Shown: positions 8,546-18,162 of the stretch, piece by piece
Position numbering within the stretch: the stretch's first letter is position 1
Layout of the letters: every line of letters starts with the position of its first letter
Origin: Acidobacteriaceae bacterium
Lineage (GTDB): Bacteria > Acidobacteriota > Terriglobia > Terriglobales > Acidobacteriaceae
Direction: 5' to 3'
DNA length: 63,345 bases
Assembly: GCA_027452125.1 (NCBI GenBank)
Contig: DAIDGZ010000033.1
Location: 1 to 63,345 of the forward strand
The notes under the pieces: generated by a model
The model's database searches: none
The model's input: only the letters and a program-made list of their open reading frames with translations
Told to the model about the DNA's origin: nothing
Translations under genes and position numbers: made by a program

Positions 8546-9841
8546 ATGGCTCACGATTCACACGCGGCAACACACGCCAGGACGCTTCCAGCCGACCTGA
8601 GCGCGCCGGCCTTTGTGGATACATGGAAGATGCGCGCGCTGATGGCGGGAGCGGCCTTTACCGTGCTGGCTGCGCTTCTGGCGGTGCTGGATCACTCGAT
8701 CGATCACGTGCTGCGCGCCTATATTCTAGGGCTGACGCTGACCTGGGGTTTTGCCGTGGGCGGACTGGCGCTGCTGATGGTGCAGTACTGCTCGGGCGGC
8801 AAGTGGGGCCTGCTGCTGCGGCGCCCGCTAGAGGCGATGAGCAGGACGCTGCCCCTGATCTTTGTCTATTGGCTGGCAACGATCTTCTTCATCAAGAGAC
8901 TGTATCTCTGGGCGCAGTTCACTACTGAAAGCTCCACGGCGGAAGGACTGCGGGCGGGTCTGCTGACCGAGCTTCAGGCACACTGCCTGGACTTCAAGCG
9001 GCCGATGCTGAATCCAGTGGCCTATGTATGGGTATGCGGACTATGTTTCGCGATCTGGGGCTTCTACGCGTGGCGGCTGAATTCGCTGGCGCTGCAGCGC
9101 GACGCCGACAGTCCAGAGAACACGCCGCGCTGGATCAAGAAGTTTGAGAACATCAGCGGTCCCGGCATTGTCATCTATGCGGTGACAATCACCGCGGCTT
9201 CAATCTACTGGGTCATGTCAATGGATCCGACCTGGTTCTCGTCAGTGTATGGACTGCTGTACCTGGTGGAGCAAGGCTTCCAGGTGCTGGCTTTTGCCAT
9301 CATCGTGACTATTGCCTTGTCCAAGGCCGAGCCGGTGCACAGCATCTATCGCCAGACGGAGCAGCATGATCTGGGAAAGTTCACCTTTGCCTTTGTGATG
9401 CTGAACATCTACCTGAACTTTGGCCAGTTCCTGATTATCTGGTCGGGCAATCAGCCGGGCGAGATCAACTGGTATCTGGATCGGATTCGCGGCGGGTGGG
9501 GTGTGATCATCACGCTGGACTTCATCTTTCACTGGCTGGTGCCGTTCACGATGCTGCTCTCTCGCGACCTGAAGCGGAACAAGAAGCGGTTGACGCGGGT
9601 GTGCCAGTTCATGATCTTCGCCGTGGTGGTGAACCAGTTCTGGTTGATAGAGCCGAGCTTCAAGGATGCGGCGCGGAACCTGCACTTCAGCTGGGGCATT
9701 TTGGAGTACGCAGCGGTGCCGGCAGCAATGATGGCTTTCTGGGTGGCATTCTTCTGCACACGCCTGAAGACTCGGGCGCTGGTGCAAACCAACGATCCGC
9801 ACCTGGCGGAGATTCTGGAGCCTGAACATGCAACCGCATAA
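8546..9841 (+). CDS. actF: Alternative Complex III subunit ActF, NrfD-like membrane protein
   Basis: ActF (431 residues) is the second NrfD-like membrane subunit of Alternative Complex III and packs against ActC. About ten hydrophobic helices can be traced, beginning with MRALMAGAAFTVLAALLAVL. The loop WVMSMDPTWFSSVYGLLY is characteristic of the family. An AAGGACGGAAGA ribosome-binding region precedes the ATG. The gene's last 14 bases overlap the next ORF in another frame. Confidence 0.92.
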   Translation: MAHDSHAATHARTLPADLSAPAFVDTWKMRALMAGAAFTVLAALLAVLDHSIDHVLRAYILGLTLTWGFAVGGLALLMVQYCSGGKWGLLLRRPLEAMSRTLPLIFVYWLATIFFIKRLYLWAQFTTESSTAEGLRAGLLTELQAHCLDFKRPMLNPVAYVWVCGLCFAIWGFYAWRLNSLALQRDADSPENTPRWIKKFENISGPGIVIYAVTITAASIYWVMSMDPTWFSSVYGLLYLVEQGFQVLAFAIIVTIALSKAEPVHSIYRQTEQHDLGKFTFAFVMLNIYLNFGQFLIIWSGNQPGEINWYLDRIRGGWGVIITLDFIFHWLVPFTMLLSRDLKRNKKRLTRVCQFMIFAVVVNQFWLIEPSFKDAARNLHFSWGILEYAAVPAAMMAFWVAFFCTRLKTRALVQTNDPHLAEILEPEHATA

Positions 9842-10439
9842 CGGTCACGGACCGGACGAACGCAAGCCGGAGACGATCGACACCTCGCTAGGCTATGAGG
9901 CCTCAGACGTAAAGGTGACGGGGATTGTGGTGTTCCTGACCTCGATGGCCATCTTTATCGGGGTGATCGGGTTGGTGGCGTATGGCCTGGGCAAAGTGAT
10001 GGACAAGCTCATGGCCAAGGAAGACGGGCCGACGAGCCGATGGTCCAAGACGGTGGACGTGCGCGAGCTGGGCAACCTGCCGTCAAGCCCCGCGCTGCAG
10101 AACAAGATGGCGCAACTGGTGCAGGATTTCCCCACACCTCGGTTGCAACTGGATGACGGCAACCAGGACGTTGCCAATCTGCACAAGCGCGAGGACCTGC
10201 TGCTGAACAACTACAGCTGGGTCGATCAGTCAAAGGGCGTGGTGCGGATTCCGATAGAGCGAGCCATGGAACTGGTTGCGCAACAGGGGCTGCCGGTGGC
10301 TCCGGCGGTGCAGACGCAGGCGCCGATGACCGGTGACTCCGTACCCACGGTGACCATGCCGCTGACCAACGGATTTGCACGCACGGGATTTGAGCAGGAA
10401 GAGGCATACCAGCAGGCTGCGGGGGCCAAGCGACAATAA
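9828..10439 (+). CDS. Conserved oxidase-operon membrane protein of unknown function
   Basis: This 203-residue protein has a single membrane helix (about 31-55, GIVVFLTSMAIFIGVIGLV), a short charged N-terminus and a periplasmic C-terminal domain. The segment DFPTPRLQLDD and then REDLLLNNYSWVDQSKGVVRIPIERAMELVAQQGLP is the most protein-like part. It looks like the conserved region of small proteins found beside heme-copper oxidase genes. Its overlap with actF by 14 bases and its position before sco place it in the electron-transfer complex or its assembly. The proline- and glutamine-rich tail is low complexity. Function is unknown. Confidence 0.75.
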   Translation: MQPHNGHGPDERKPETIDTSLGYEASDVKVTGIVVFLTSMAIFIGVIGLVAYGLGKVMDKLMAKEDGPTSRWSKTVDVRELGNLPSSPALQNKMAQLVQDFPTPRLQLDDGNQDVANLHKREDLLLNNYSWVDQSKGVVRIPIERAMELVAQQGLPVAPAVQTQAPMTGDSVPTVTMPLTNGFARTGFEQEEAYQQAAGAKRQ

Positions 10440-10472
10440 GCCGCTTGTAGCTACGGCGCACAGGGAGCAAAC

Positions 10473-11411
10473 ATGCAGTACACGGGCACAATTCGGAAAA
10501 TCTGGCGAAGCGCGGCGGTGACCATGGCCGGAGCGCTAGCGCTGTGCCTGATCGCTCCTTCGCTGCTGGCTCAGTCGCCGATGGGCTCATACGGTGCGAA
10601 GGGAATGGCGCCGGAAGCAACACAGATGGGCCCGACAAACGATGCGCCTTCGGTGCTCAAGGGCGTAGGAATCGATCAGCATCTGAATCAGCAGTTGCCG
10701 CTGAACCTGACGTTTACAGATGATGCGGGCAAGCAGGTGCAGTTGGCCAGCTACTTTGGCAAGAAGCCGGCGATTCTGGCGCTGGTGTATTACCGCTGCC
10801 CGATGTTGTGCTCCGAGGAGCTTGACGGACTGACCAGCGCGCTGAAGATGGTCAGCTTTGTGCCGGGCAAGGACTTCAACATCCTTGTGGTGAGCATTGA
10901 TCCTAGTGAAGGAACGGATCTGGCCGCAGCCAAGAAGAAGTATTACCTGAAGATGTACGGGCATCCGCAGACGGCCAACGGATGGCACTTCATGACCGGC
11001 ACGCAGGCGAACATTGATGCCCTGACCAAGGCCGTGGGGTTCCGGTATGTAAAGTTGTCAGTGCCGGGCAGCAGCCTGACGCAGTACGCGCATGCCAGTG
11101 CAATCCAAATTGTGACTCCGCAGGGCAAGCTGGCGCAGTACTACATGGGCGTAGAGTACTCGCCCAAGGACATGCTGCTGGGTCTAAATGAAGCATCCTC
11201 CAACCGGATCGGATCGCCGGTGGACAACATCCTGACGTATTGCTACCACTACAATCCCCAGACGAATACGCATGACCTGGTTATCTCGCGCGTATTGCAG
11301 ATGGGGGGAGCTTTGACCATTCTGCTGCTGGGCGGATTCATGTTTGCGATGCTCCGCCGGGATGCGCAGCAGGCGAAGCTGACAGCGACAGAAAAGAAGG
11401 TGAACGGATAA
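10473..11411 (+). CDS. SCO1/SenC-family copper chaperone for the CuA site
   Basis: Sco proteins are thioredoxin-fold, membrane-tethered periplasmic factors that deliver copper to, and keep reduced, the CuA centre of cytochrome oxidase subunit II. This 312-residue protein has an N-terminal signal or membrane segment (about 12-32) and the copper-binding CPMLC (C109 and C113) in YYRCPMLCSEEL. A distal histidine lies in YAHASAIQI. An extra membrane helix near the C-terminus (VLQMGGALTILLLGGFMFAML) gives a second anchor. AGGGAG precedes the ATG. It lies directly before coxB, its expected client. Confidence 0.9.
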   Translation: MQYTGTIRKIWRSAAVTMAGALALCLIAPSLLAQSPMGSYGAKGMAPEATQMGPTNDAPSVLKGVGIDQHLNQQLPLNLTFTDDAGKQVQLASYFGKKPAILALVYYRCPMLCSEELDGLTSALKMVSFVPGKDFNILVVSIDPSEGTDLAAAKKKYYLKMYGHPQTANGWHFMTGTQANIDALTKAVGFRYVKLSVPGSSLTQYAHASAIQIVTPQGKLAQYYMGVEYSPKDMLLGLNEASSNRIGSPVDNILTYCYHYNPQTNTHDLVISRVLQMGGALTILLLGGFMFAMLRRDAQQAKLTATEKKVNG

Positions 11412-11415
11412 CGGC

Positions 11416-12495
11416 ATGAGCCAAATCAGCCCAGTACTCTGGCAATTTCTCTCCAAGTGGTTGACGCACTTCGCGCTGTTCCCGCCGGAGGCATCGAAGA
11501 TTGCGCCACAGTTAGACGCGCTCTATTTCTTCATCCTGCTGGTGAGCCTGGTTGGGCTCACGATCGTGGTGCTTCTGCTGGTCGGCTTCTCGGTTCTTTA
11601 CAGCAAGGAGCGGCATCCGGTGGCGGAGCAGATTGAAGGCTCAACGCTGCTGGAGACCACGTGGACGATCATTCCGCTGGGCCTGTTCCTCATCATGTTC
11701 GTATGGGGCGCGCTCATCTACTTCCGCGTGTTTACGCCGCCAGCCAACGCCATGAATATCTACGTGGTGGGCAAGCAGTGGATGTGGAAGGCCGAGCACC
11801 CGGGTGGACAGCACGACATCAACGCGCTGCACATTCCCACAGGGCAGCCGATCCAGGTGACGCTGATTTCTCAGGACGTTTTTCACAGCTTCTCCATCCC
11901 GGCCTTCCGGGTGAAGCGCGAGGCAATCCCGGGACGGTACACAACGGTCTGGTTTGAGGCTACGCGCACCGGCACCTATCACCTGTTCTGTACGCAATAC
12001 TGCGGCACGGGCCACTCGGCCATGATTGGCGATGTGGTGGTGATGACGCCGGACGATTACAAGAAGTGGTTGCAGGGCTCGACCAGCGGACACTCTCTGG
12101 CGCAGGATGGGGAGCGGCTGTTTGCCAGCCTGAGCTGCAATGCCTGCCACAATGCGCGTCCCGATGCACGCGGTCCCAGCCTTGCGAATGTGTACGGCTC
12201 GAAGCTGACACTTTCGAACGGGCAGCAGGTAACGGTGGACGAGGCCTATCTGAGACAGGCGATTCTGAATCCGTCAGAGCACGTGACGCAGGGCTATCTG
12301 CCGATTATGCCTACGTACCAGGGCCAGATCAGTGAAGAAGGCGTGATTGATCTGGTGGAATACATCAAGCATCTCGACTCCGACTATCGCGTACAGCAGA
12401 CGACGAACACGACGACTCTGCTGCCGGAGAGCGAGGGCAAAGCGGCGCAGGCGGGTGGTAACTCCGCTGCGGCGCCGGGGAAGGTGAACCCATGA
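11416..12495 (+). CDS. coxB: Cytochrome c oxidase subunit II with fused cytochrome c domain (caa3 type)
   Basis: Subunit II (359 residues) receives electrons at the CuA centre. Two N-terminal helices (about 34-58 and 75-98) are followed by a cupredoxin domain. The CuA ligands are in [12 protein letters not shown], with the upstream His in [12 protein letters not shown] monoheme cytochrome c domain is fused at the C-terminus (CNACH near residue 240, axial methionine probably in LPIMPTY), which defines a caa3-type oxidase. The gene ends with an Ala/Gly-rich tail and overlaps coxA by four bases. Confidence 0.94.
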   Translation: MSQISPVLWQFLSKWLTHFALFPPEASKIAPQLDALYFFILLVSLVGLTIVVLLLVGFSVLYSKERHPVAEQIEGSTLLETTWTIIPLGLFLIMFVWGALIYFRVFTPPANAMNIYVVGKQWMWKAEHPGGQHDINALHIPTGQPIQVTLISQDVFHSFSIPAFRVKREAIPGRYTTVWFEATRTGTYHLFCTQYCGTGHSAMIGDVVVMTPDDYKKWLQGSTSGHSLAQDGERLFASLSCNACHNARPDARGPSLANVYGSKLTLSNGQQVTVDEAYLRQAILNPSEHVTQGYLPIMPTYQGQISEEGVIDLVEYIKHLDSDYRVQQTTNTTTLLPESEGKAAQAGGNSAAAPGKVNP

Positions 12496-14156
12496 GTGCA
12501 ACGATCATCAGTCTTCCCGACCAGTCGACGGCCAGGATTCCCAAGCGCAACTATCTGACGCAGGAGAACGGCATCCTGAGCTGGCTTCTGACGCAGGATC
12601 ACAAGCGCATTGGCCTGCTCTACCTGATGTCGATCACCATGTTTTTCTTCATTGGTGGCGCACTGGCTGGCCTGATCCGCCTGGAACTGCTCACGCCGCA
12701 GAGCGATCTGCTGGCGGCGGACACCTATAACAAGGTGTTCACGATGCACGGCATCATCATGATCTTCTTCTTCCTGGTGCCGTCTGTTCCTGCTGTTCTG
12801 GGCAACTTTTTCCTGCCCATGATGATCGGCGCCAAAGATCTTGCGCTGCCGAAGATGAACCTGGCCAGCTGGTACTTCTATATGGCCGGCGGCATCCTGG
12901 CGCTGTGGGCCATGATCACGGGTGGCGTGGACACCGGCTGGACCTTTACAACGCCGCTCTCCACGCATTATGTGAACACGAATGTGGTCACGACCGGACT
13001 GGCGATTTTCATTGCCGGCTTCAGCTCTATCTTTACCGGACTGAACTTTATCGTGACCATTCACAAGATGCGCGCGCCGGGCATGACGTGGTTCCGACTA
13101 CCGTTGTTTGTGTGGTCGAACTATGCGGCGGCGGTGCTGATGGTGCTGGGCACACCGGTGCTGGCGACGGCTCTCATCCTGGTGGTGCTGGAGCGTGTGG
13201 TGGGCATCGGCATCTTCGATCCGACCAAAGGCGGCGATCCGCTGCTTTTCCAGCATCTTTTCTGGTTCTACTCGCATCCAGCGGTGTACATCATGATTTT
13301 GCCGGGCATGGGCGTTATCTCTGAGGTGGTTTCCACCTTCAGTCGAAAGCGCGTGTTCGGCTACACGGCGGTGGCGTTCTCTTCGGTAGCCATTGCAGTG
13401 TTTGGTTTCTTTGTGTGGGCGCACCACATGTTCATCATGGGCATCTCCAGCTATGCAGCGCTGGTTTTCTCTCTGCTGACGATGCTGGTGGCGGTGCCCT
13501 CGGCGATCAAGATCTTCAACTGGGCGTTCACGCTGTACAAAGGCTCCATTACCTTTGAGACGCCGATGCTGTATGCGTTCGGCTTCATGGGGCTGTTCAC
13601 CATCGGCGGCATGACGGGCGTGTTCCTGGGAACGACAGGTACGGACATCCACCTGACGGAGACCTACTTCGTGGTGGCCCACTTCCACTTCGTGATGGTG
13701 GGCGGCATGTTGATGGCGTTTCTGGCGGGCATTCACTTCTGGTGGCCGAAGATGACTGGGCGCATGTATCCGGAGAAGATTTCGCAGCTTGCGGCTCTGA
13801 TCACCTACATCGGGTTCAACCTAACCTTCTTCCCTCAGTTCATTCTGGGCACTCTGGGAATGCCGCGGCGCTATGCGGCGTATCCGGCGGAGTTCCAGGT
13901 GCTGAACGTATTCTCAACGGCGGGTGCTACGGTACTGGGCGTGGGGTATCTGCTGCCCATGCTCTACCTGACGTGGTCGATCAAGTACGGCAAGATAGCC
14001 GGAGACAATCCGTGGCAGGCGACGGGGCTGGAGTGGCAGACGCAGTCACCGCCATTGACCGAGAACTTTGCTGAGATGCCTGTGATGGATCACGAGGCTT
14101 ACGACTATGAGTGGCTTGAGCGCCAGAAGGAGAAAGAGGTAGCCAGTGTCGGATAG
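12492..14156 (+). CDS. coxA: Cytochrome c oxidase subunit I, A2-type heme-copper oxidase
   Basis: Subunit I (554 residues) contains heme a, heme a3 and CuB and reduces oxygen while pumping protons. Twelve hydrophobic helices are evident. The CuB/tyrosine cross-link motif reads Y260-S261-H262-P-A-V-Y266, where the glutamate of A1 oxidases (HPEVY) is replaced and the YS pair of the A2 subfamily is present. HH of the CuB site (WAHHMF) and the HFHFVMVGG heme-ligand motif are intact. Its start overlaps coxB (ATGA) and its end overlaps coxC by 11 bases. Confidence 0.95.
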   Translation: MSATIISLPDQSTARIPKRNYLTQENGILSWLLTQDHKRIGLLYLMSITMFFFIGGALAGLIRLELLTPQSDLLAADTYNKVFTMHGIIMIFFFLVPSVPAVLGNFFLPMMIGAKDLALPKMNLASWYFYMAGGILALWAMITGGVDTGWTFTTPLSTHYVNTNVVTTGLAIFIAGFSSIFTGLNFIVTIHKMRAPGMTWFRLPLFVWSNYAAAVLMVLGTPVLATALILVVLERVVGIGIFDPTKGGDPLLFQHLFWFYSHPAVYIMILPGMGVISEVVSTFSRKRVFGYTAVAFSSVAIAVFGFFVWAHHMFIMGISSYAALVFSLLTMLVAVPSAIKIFNWAFTLYKGSITFETPMLYAFGFMGLFTIGGMTGVFLGTTGTDIHLTETYFVVAHFHFVMVGGMLMAFLAGIHFWWPKMTGRMYPEKISQLAALITYIGFNLTFFPQFILGTLGMPRRYAAYPAEFQVLNVFSTAGATVLGVGYLLPMLYLTWSIKYGKIAGDNPWQATGLEWQTQSPPLTENFAEMPVMDHEAYDYEWLERQKEKEVASVG

Positions 14157-14904
14157 CACAGCGATTGCGCATGGCGCCGCGGCGGGGACGCATCACGAGC
14201 ACCCGCCCTACCTGCGCCACCACTTTGAGTCGGTCGATCAGCAGACGGACGCCAGCAATTTTGCGATGTGGCTGTTCCTCCTTACAGAGGTCATGTTTTT
14301 CGGCGGGCTGTTTACCGTCTACATGATCTACCGCAACTGGTACTATCCGGCGTTCTCGGCGGCCTCGCATCAGTTGGACGTGATGCTGGGCGGCATCAAC
14401 ACCGTGATTCTGATTACCAGCAGCTTCACCATGGCGCTGGCGGTGTGGTGTGCAGAGACGCGGAAGAAGAGCGGACTGGTAGCCATGCTGGTAGTGACTT
14501 TTCTGCTGGGCGTGGTCTTTCTTGGCATCAAGGGGCACGAGTACAAGGAGAAGTGGGACAAGCACCACTTTCCTGGCGCCAGCTATAGCGTACAGGCGTT
14601 TGTGAATCCGGCGAGCGATCCACTGCAGGTGAATGCACAGGGTAAGCCACTGGCACCGCTGGCGCCCGACATGGCAGCCAGAACCGAGATGTACTTCTGC
14701 CTGTACTTTGCGATGACCGGCATGCACGCGCTGCATATGCTGATCGGCATGGGCATTCTGATCTTCATGATTTTCAGGGCACGAGCAGGGGCTTATACGG
14801 AAGGCCACTCAGCTTATGTGAATTACTTTGGCCTGTATTGGCACTTTGTGGACATTGTCTGGCTGTTCCTGTTTCCGCTGCTATACCTCATCAACCGGCA
14901 CTAA
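14146..14904 (+). CDS. coxC: Cytochrome c oxidase subunit III
   Basis: Subunit III (252 residues) stabilises the oxidase core. The first codon is GTG at 14146, inside the end of coxA. Family features include [15 protein letters not shown] in the first helix, HEYKEKW in the central region and [18 protein letters not shown] at the C-terminus. A polar stretch between helices (about 145-180) is longer than in mitochondrial homologues but usual for bacterial caa3 enzymes. Confidence 0.93.
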   Translation: MSDSTAIAHGAAAGTHHEHPPYLRHHFESVDQQTDASNFAMWLFLLTEVMFFGGLFTVYMIYRNWYYPAFSAASHQLDVMLGGINTVILITSSFTMALAVWCAETRKKSGLVAMLVVTFLLGVVFLGIKGHEYKEKWDKHHFPGASYSVQAFVNPASDPLQVNAQGKPLAPLAPDMAARTEMYFCLYFAMTGMHALHMLIGMGILIFMIFRARAGAYTEGHSAYVNYFGLYWHFVDIVWLFLFPLLYLINRH

Positions 14905-14916
14905 AGGACCACTGGC

Positions 14917-15225
14917 ATGAGCGAACCCAATCACAACGAACGGCACATCACGAGTCCCACAGTTTACTTTGCGGTGTATGTGGCGCTGCTGGCGGGCGTG
15001 GGACTGACAATCCTGGCCTCATACCACAACCTGGGCATCTTCAACCCGATCCTTGCGCTGGCGATTTCGATTGCACAGGCGGGGCTGGTGGTGCTGTTTA
15101 CCATGCACCTGAAGGACAGTTCCAAGGCCACGGTGCTGAGCGTGGGTTGCGCACTGTTCATTCTGATGATCCTGTTCGGCATGGTGTTTATGGACTACTA
15201 CAGCCGCGCGTGGGGTAGCTGGTAG
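14917..15225 (+). CDS. coxD: Cytochrome c oxidase subunit IV (prokaryotic type)
   Basis: This 102-residue membrane protein matches the prokaryotic subunit IV family (CoxD/CyoD-like): a polar N-terminus with HITSPTVYFAVYVALLAG, then a second helix with FTMHLKDSSKATVLSVG and a third (LFILMILFGMVFMDYYSR). It closes the respiratory operon, 12 bases after coxC and about 30 bases before a strong terminator hairpin. Confidence 0.85.
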   Translation: MSEPNHNERHITSPTVYFAVYVALLAGVGLTILASYHNLGIFNPILALAISIAQAGLVVLFTMHLKDSSKATVLSVGCALFILMILFGMVFMDYYSRAWGSW

Positions 15226-15256
15226 GAAGACAAGAGTCAAGGAATAACGGTACGTG

Positions 15257-15283
15257 GAGGCTGCCTTACGAGGCAGCCTCTTT
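15257..15283 (+). terminator. Intrinsic terminator of the act-cox operon
   Basis: GAGGCTGCC (15257-15265) and GGCAGCCTC (15272-15280) form a perfect 9-bp GC-rich stem with a 6-base loop, followed by TTT and a T-rich stretch. Confidence 0.8.
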
Positions 15284-15312
15284 CCATTTAAGGAGAGTGC
15301 GTGGTCCGCGGA

Positions 15313-15318
15313 TATAAT
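15313..15318 (+). promoter_or_regulatory. Promoter -10 element for the glycosidase-like gene
   Basis: A perfect TATAAT lies at 15313-15318, about 30 bases before the next start codon. No good -35 hexamer is seen at the usual distance, so activator dependence or a weak promoter is possible. Confidence 0.45.
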
Positions 15319-15347
15319 CCGGGCGCAAGGTAAAGAGAGGGATTTCC

Positions 15348-18047
15348 ATGCCTGAAATGAGATGGAACCGGCGGAGATTTTTGCAGGTGGCGGGCGGAGC
15401 CGCAGCCAGCGTGGGGGCGGCGCACAAGGCGATGGGCAAGCCGGCGGCAACGTTGGCCATTGCGGCCGATCCAACTGATATGGTGGCGGCCTCACAGCCT
15501 GCAGCGTGGGCCATTCAACATCTAACCAATGCGCTGGAGACGCGCGGTGTTGGCGTGCGACGGGTTGAGCGGCAGGAGCAGGGCCCGGAGGATGCATTGT
15601 GCATTCTGGCGGCGGGAGCGGAAAGCAGAGCTGCGGTATCGATGCTGCATGCAGCCAGGATGACGGTAGCGGAGAAGCCCGAGGCATTGGCGATCGTATC
15701 CGCACAGAGCGGAAGCCGGCGAACCGTGCTGGCCTGTGGGCGCGATGCGCGCGGCCTGGTGTATGCGCTGACGGAGTTGGCCGACCGCGTGGAGAATGCA
15801 CCGGATGCGCTGGAGGCGCTGGTTTTAACGGAGACGATTGCGGAAGAGCCTGCGAATGAGGTGCGAAGCTGGTCACGGCTGTTTACCAGCGAAGTGGAGG
15901 ACAAGCCCTGGTATAACGATCGCGCGATGTGGCCGCGCTACTTTGACATGCTGGCGACACAGCGCTTTAACCGCTTCAATCTGGGATTTGGCATCGGCTA
16001 CGACTTTTTGCGAGGCGTCACGGATGCGTATTTTCTCTTCACCTATCCCTTTCTTCTGGATGTGCCGGGGTACAAGGTACGCGTGCCGCAACTGCCCGAA
16101 GCCGAGCGCGAGAATAATCTGGCCATGCTGCAATCCATCGGGCAGCAGTGCGTGGCGCGGGGAATCGAGTTTCACATTGGGTTGTGGATGCACGGCTATG
16201 TGTGGATGGACAGCCCGCATGCCAACTACACAGTTGAAGGGCTGGATGCAGCGACGCACGGGCCTTATTGCCGGGATGCGCTACGCCTTTTGCTGCAAAA
16301 GGTGCCGGAGATCAGCGGCGTCACCTTTCGCATCCACGGCGAGAGCGGAGTGCCGGAAGGCAGTTTCGACTTTTGGAAGACCGTGTTTGACGGCGCGGTG
16401 ACCTGCGGGCGCACAGTGGCCATCGATATGCATACCAAAGGCATGAGCAAGCCGATGATCCAGGTGGCTCTGGATACGGGAATGCCGGTCTCCATGTCAC
16501 CGAAGTTCTGGGCGGAGCATCTGGGAATGACGTATCACCAGGCGGACATCCGCAAGATTGAGAAGCCGAGGACAGTGAATAGGCCGGGGCTGATGGCGTT
16601 GAGCGAGGGCACGCGCAGCTTCCTGCGCTATGGCTATGGCGACCTGATGACTGAGGATCGGAAGTGGTCTATTGTGCATCGCATCTGGTCGGGCACGCAG
16701 CGAGTGTTGCTGTGGGGTGATCCACAGTTTGCCGCAGCCTACTCCCGGGCCTTTCGCTTCTGTGGCAGCAACGGCGTGGAGATTCAGGAACCGCTTTCAT
16801 TCAAGGGACGGCGCGGCTCGGGGATTGCGGGCAGCCGCTGCGGCTATGCCGATGCGGCGTATGATCCGCGCTGGGACTGGGAGAAGTACTCCTATGGAAC
16901 GCGTGTGTGGGGCAGGCTGCTCTACAACCCGGAGACGCGCCCGGAGGTCTGGCAACGGATGCTGCGGCGGCAGTTCGGGCCGGGCGCGGCCGATGCGGAA
17001 GCGGCACTGGGGCATGCGAGCCGGATCCTGCCAACGGTTACGACGTCTTACATGCCGTCGGCGGCGAACAACAACTACTGGCCGGAGATGTACACGAACC
17101 AGTCGCTAGTGGATGCGGAACACTTCAGGCCTTACTCGGACACGCTGCCTCCACGCGTGTTTGGTAATGCGAGTCCGCTGGATCCGGAGCTGTTTCTGAG
17201 CATGGATGAATGTGCGGAAGAACTGCTGGCGGGCAGGCCCAGTGGCAAGTACACGCCGCTGGACGTGGCGCAGTGGCTGGAGGAGTTTACGACCGAGGGA
17301 CGTGCGGCGCTGGCGCGTGCACAATCGGTCTCGACCGGGCGCAGTGCAGCAGCCTACAAACGCATGCGTGTGGACGTGGATATTCAGGCGGGAATCGGCG
17401 GCTTCTTTGGAGCGAAGATGCGCGCTGGCGTGCTTTTTCACCTTTATCAGAAGACGCAGCAGCGAACGGCGCTGGAGGCGGCGGTGGGAGAGTATCGCCG
17501 GGCTCGCGCGGAGTGGGCGCGCGCTGCTGAGGCAGCGAAGGGCGTTTACAAGACGGACGTTACGGTGGGGCCTGATCCGCAGTTGCGCGGACACTGGCTG
17601 GACCGACTGACGGCGATCGATCAGGACATTACAGATGTGGAGGCCTTGCTGGATTCGGCCACATCAGGTGCTGCCTCTCCGCAGGTGGCCGCGGCAATCG
17701 CCGCGGCACAGGCACGACCGCGACGTGTGGAACTGGATGTGCAGCATACGCCGCCAGAGCGATTCAAACGCGGCGCAGCATTGGATGTGCGTTTGACTGC
17801 GCCGGTGCATGTGCGCAGCGCGATGCTGCACTACCGGCACGTAGATCAGGCAGAGTTTTACGAGAGCGTCGCGATGGAACGGCGTGGCGGAGGGTTTGCG
17901 GCGACGATTCCAGAGGCGTACACGCAGACGGATTTTCCGCTGGAGTACTACTTTACAGCGGCAACCGAGACGGGCCAGGCTGGGTTGTATCCGGGGCTGG
18001 GCAGGAAGCTGACGCAGCAGCCATACTTCGTGGTGCAGAGCGTGTAA
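15348..18047 (+). CDS. Tat-exported glycoside-hydrolase-like protein (unassigned family)
   Basis: This 899-residue protein begins with a Tat signal (NRRRFLQVAGGAAASVGAA). Residues about 35-160 look like the small alpha/beta domain found before alpha-glucuronidase and hexosaminidase barrels (ACGRDARGLVYALTELADRVE). A TIM-barrel-like part follows, with NRFNLGFGIGYDFL, then HIGLWMHGYVWMDSP, FRIHGESGVPEGSF and IDMHTKG. Acidic residues in GESGVPEG could be catalytic, which is inference. A helical region and a C-terminal beta-sandwich-like segment (about 800-899, ending DFPLEYYFTAATETGQAGLYPGLG) complete it. It is monocistronic, between the oxidase terminator and the photolyase. The substrate is unknown; plant uronic-acid polymers are one possibility. 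Confidence 0.6.
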   Translation: MPEMRWNRRRFLQVAGGAAASVGAAHKAMGKPAATLAIAADPTDMVAASQPAAWAIQHLTNALETRGVGVRRVERQEQGPEDALCILAAGAESRAAVSMLHAARMTVAEKPEALAIVSAQSGSRRTVLACGRDARGLVYALTELADRVENAPDALEALVLTETIAEEPANEVRSWSRLFTSEVEDKPWYNDRAMWPRYFDMLATQRFNRFNLGFGIGYDFLRGVTDAYFLFTYPFLLDVPGYKVRVPQLPEAERENNLAMLQSIGQQCVARGIEFHIGLWMHGYVWMDSPHANYTVEGLDAATHGPYCRDALRLLLQKVPEISGVTFRIHGESGVPEGSFDFWKTVFDGAVTCGRTVAIDMHTKGMSKPMIQVALDTGMPVSMSPKFWAEHLGMTYHQADIRKIEKPRTVNRPGLMALSEGTRSFLRYGYGDLMTEDRKWSIVHRIWSGTQRVLLWGDPQFAAAYSRAFRFCGSNGVEIQEPLSFKGRRGSGIAGSRCGYADAAYDPRWDWEKYSYGTRVWGRLLYNPETRPEVWQRMLRRQFGPGAADAEAALGHASRILPTVTTSYMPSAANNNYWPEMYTNQSLVDAEHFRPYSDTLPPRVFGNASPLDPELFLSMDECAEELLAGRPSGKYTPLDVAQWLEEFTTEGRAALARAQSVSTGRSAAAYKRMRVDVDIQAGIGGFFGAKMRAGVLFHLYQKTQQRTALEAAVGEYRRARAEWARAAEAAKGVYKTDVTVGPDPQLRGHWLDRLTAIDQDITDVEALLDSATSGAASPQVAAAIAAAQARPRRVELDVQHTPPERFKRGAALDVRLTAPVHVRSAMLHYRHVDQAEFYESVAMERRGGGFAATIPEAYTQTDFPLEYYFTAATETGQAGLYPGLGRKLTQQPYFVVQSV

Positions 18048-18162
18048 TGCTGCCGGGGCTGTACGGTGGTCTCTTTGACGGCATGCACAAACAGCGCCAG
18101 CGATTGTTGCGCCACGAAGGAGCGCAACGGACATCGGCAGGCACCGCCTACGATAGAAGTGA

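Noticed and set aside
18106-18128. Inverted repeat as terminator before the photolyase
   Set aside because: The 7-bp stem has no T-run on either side and lies close to the next start; termination is not supported.
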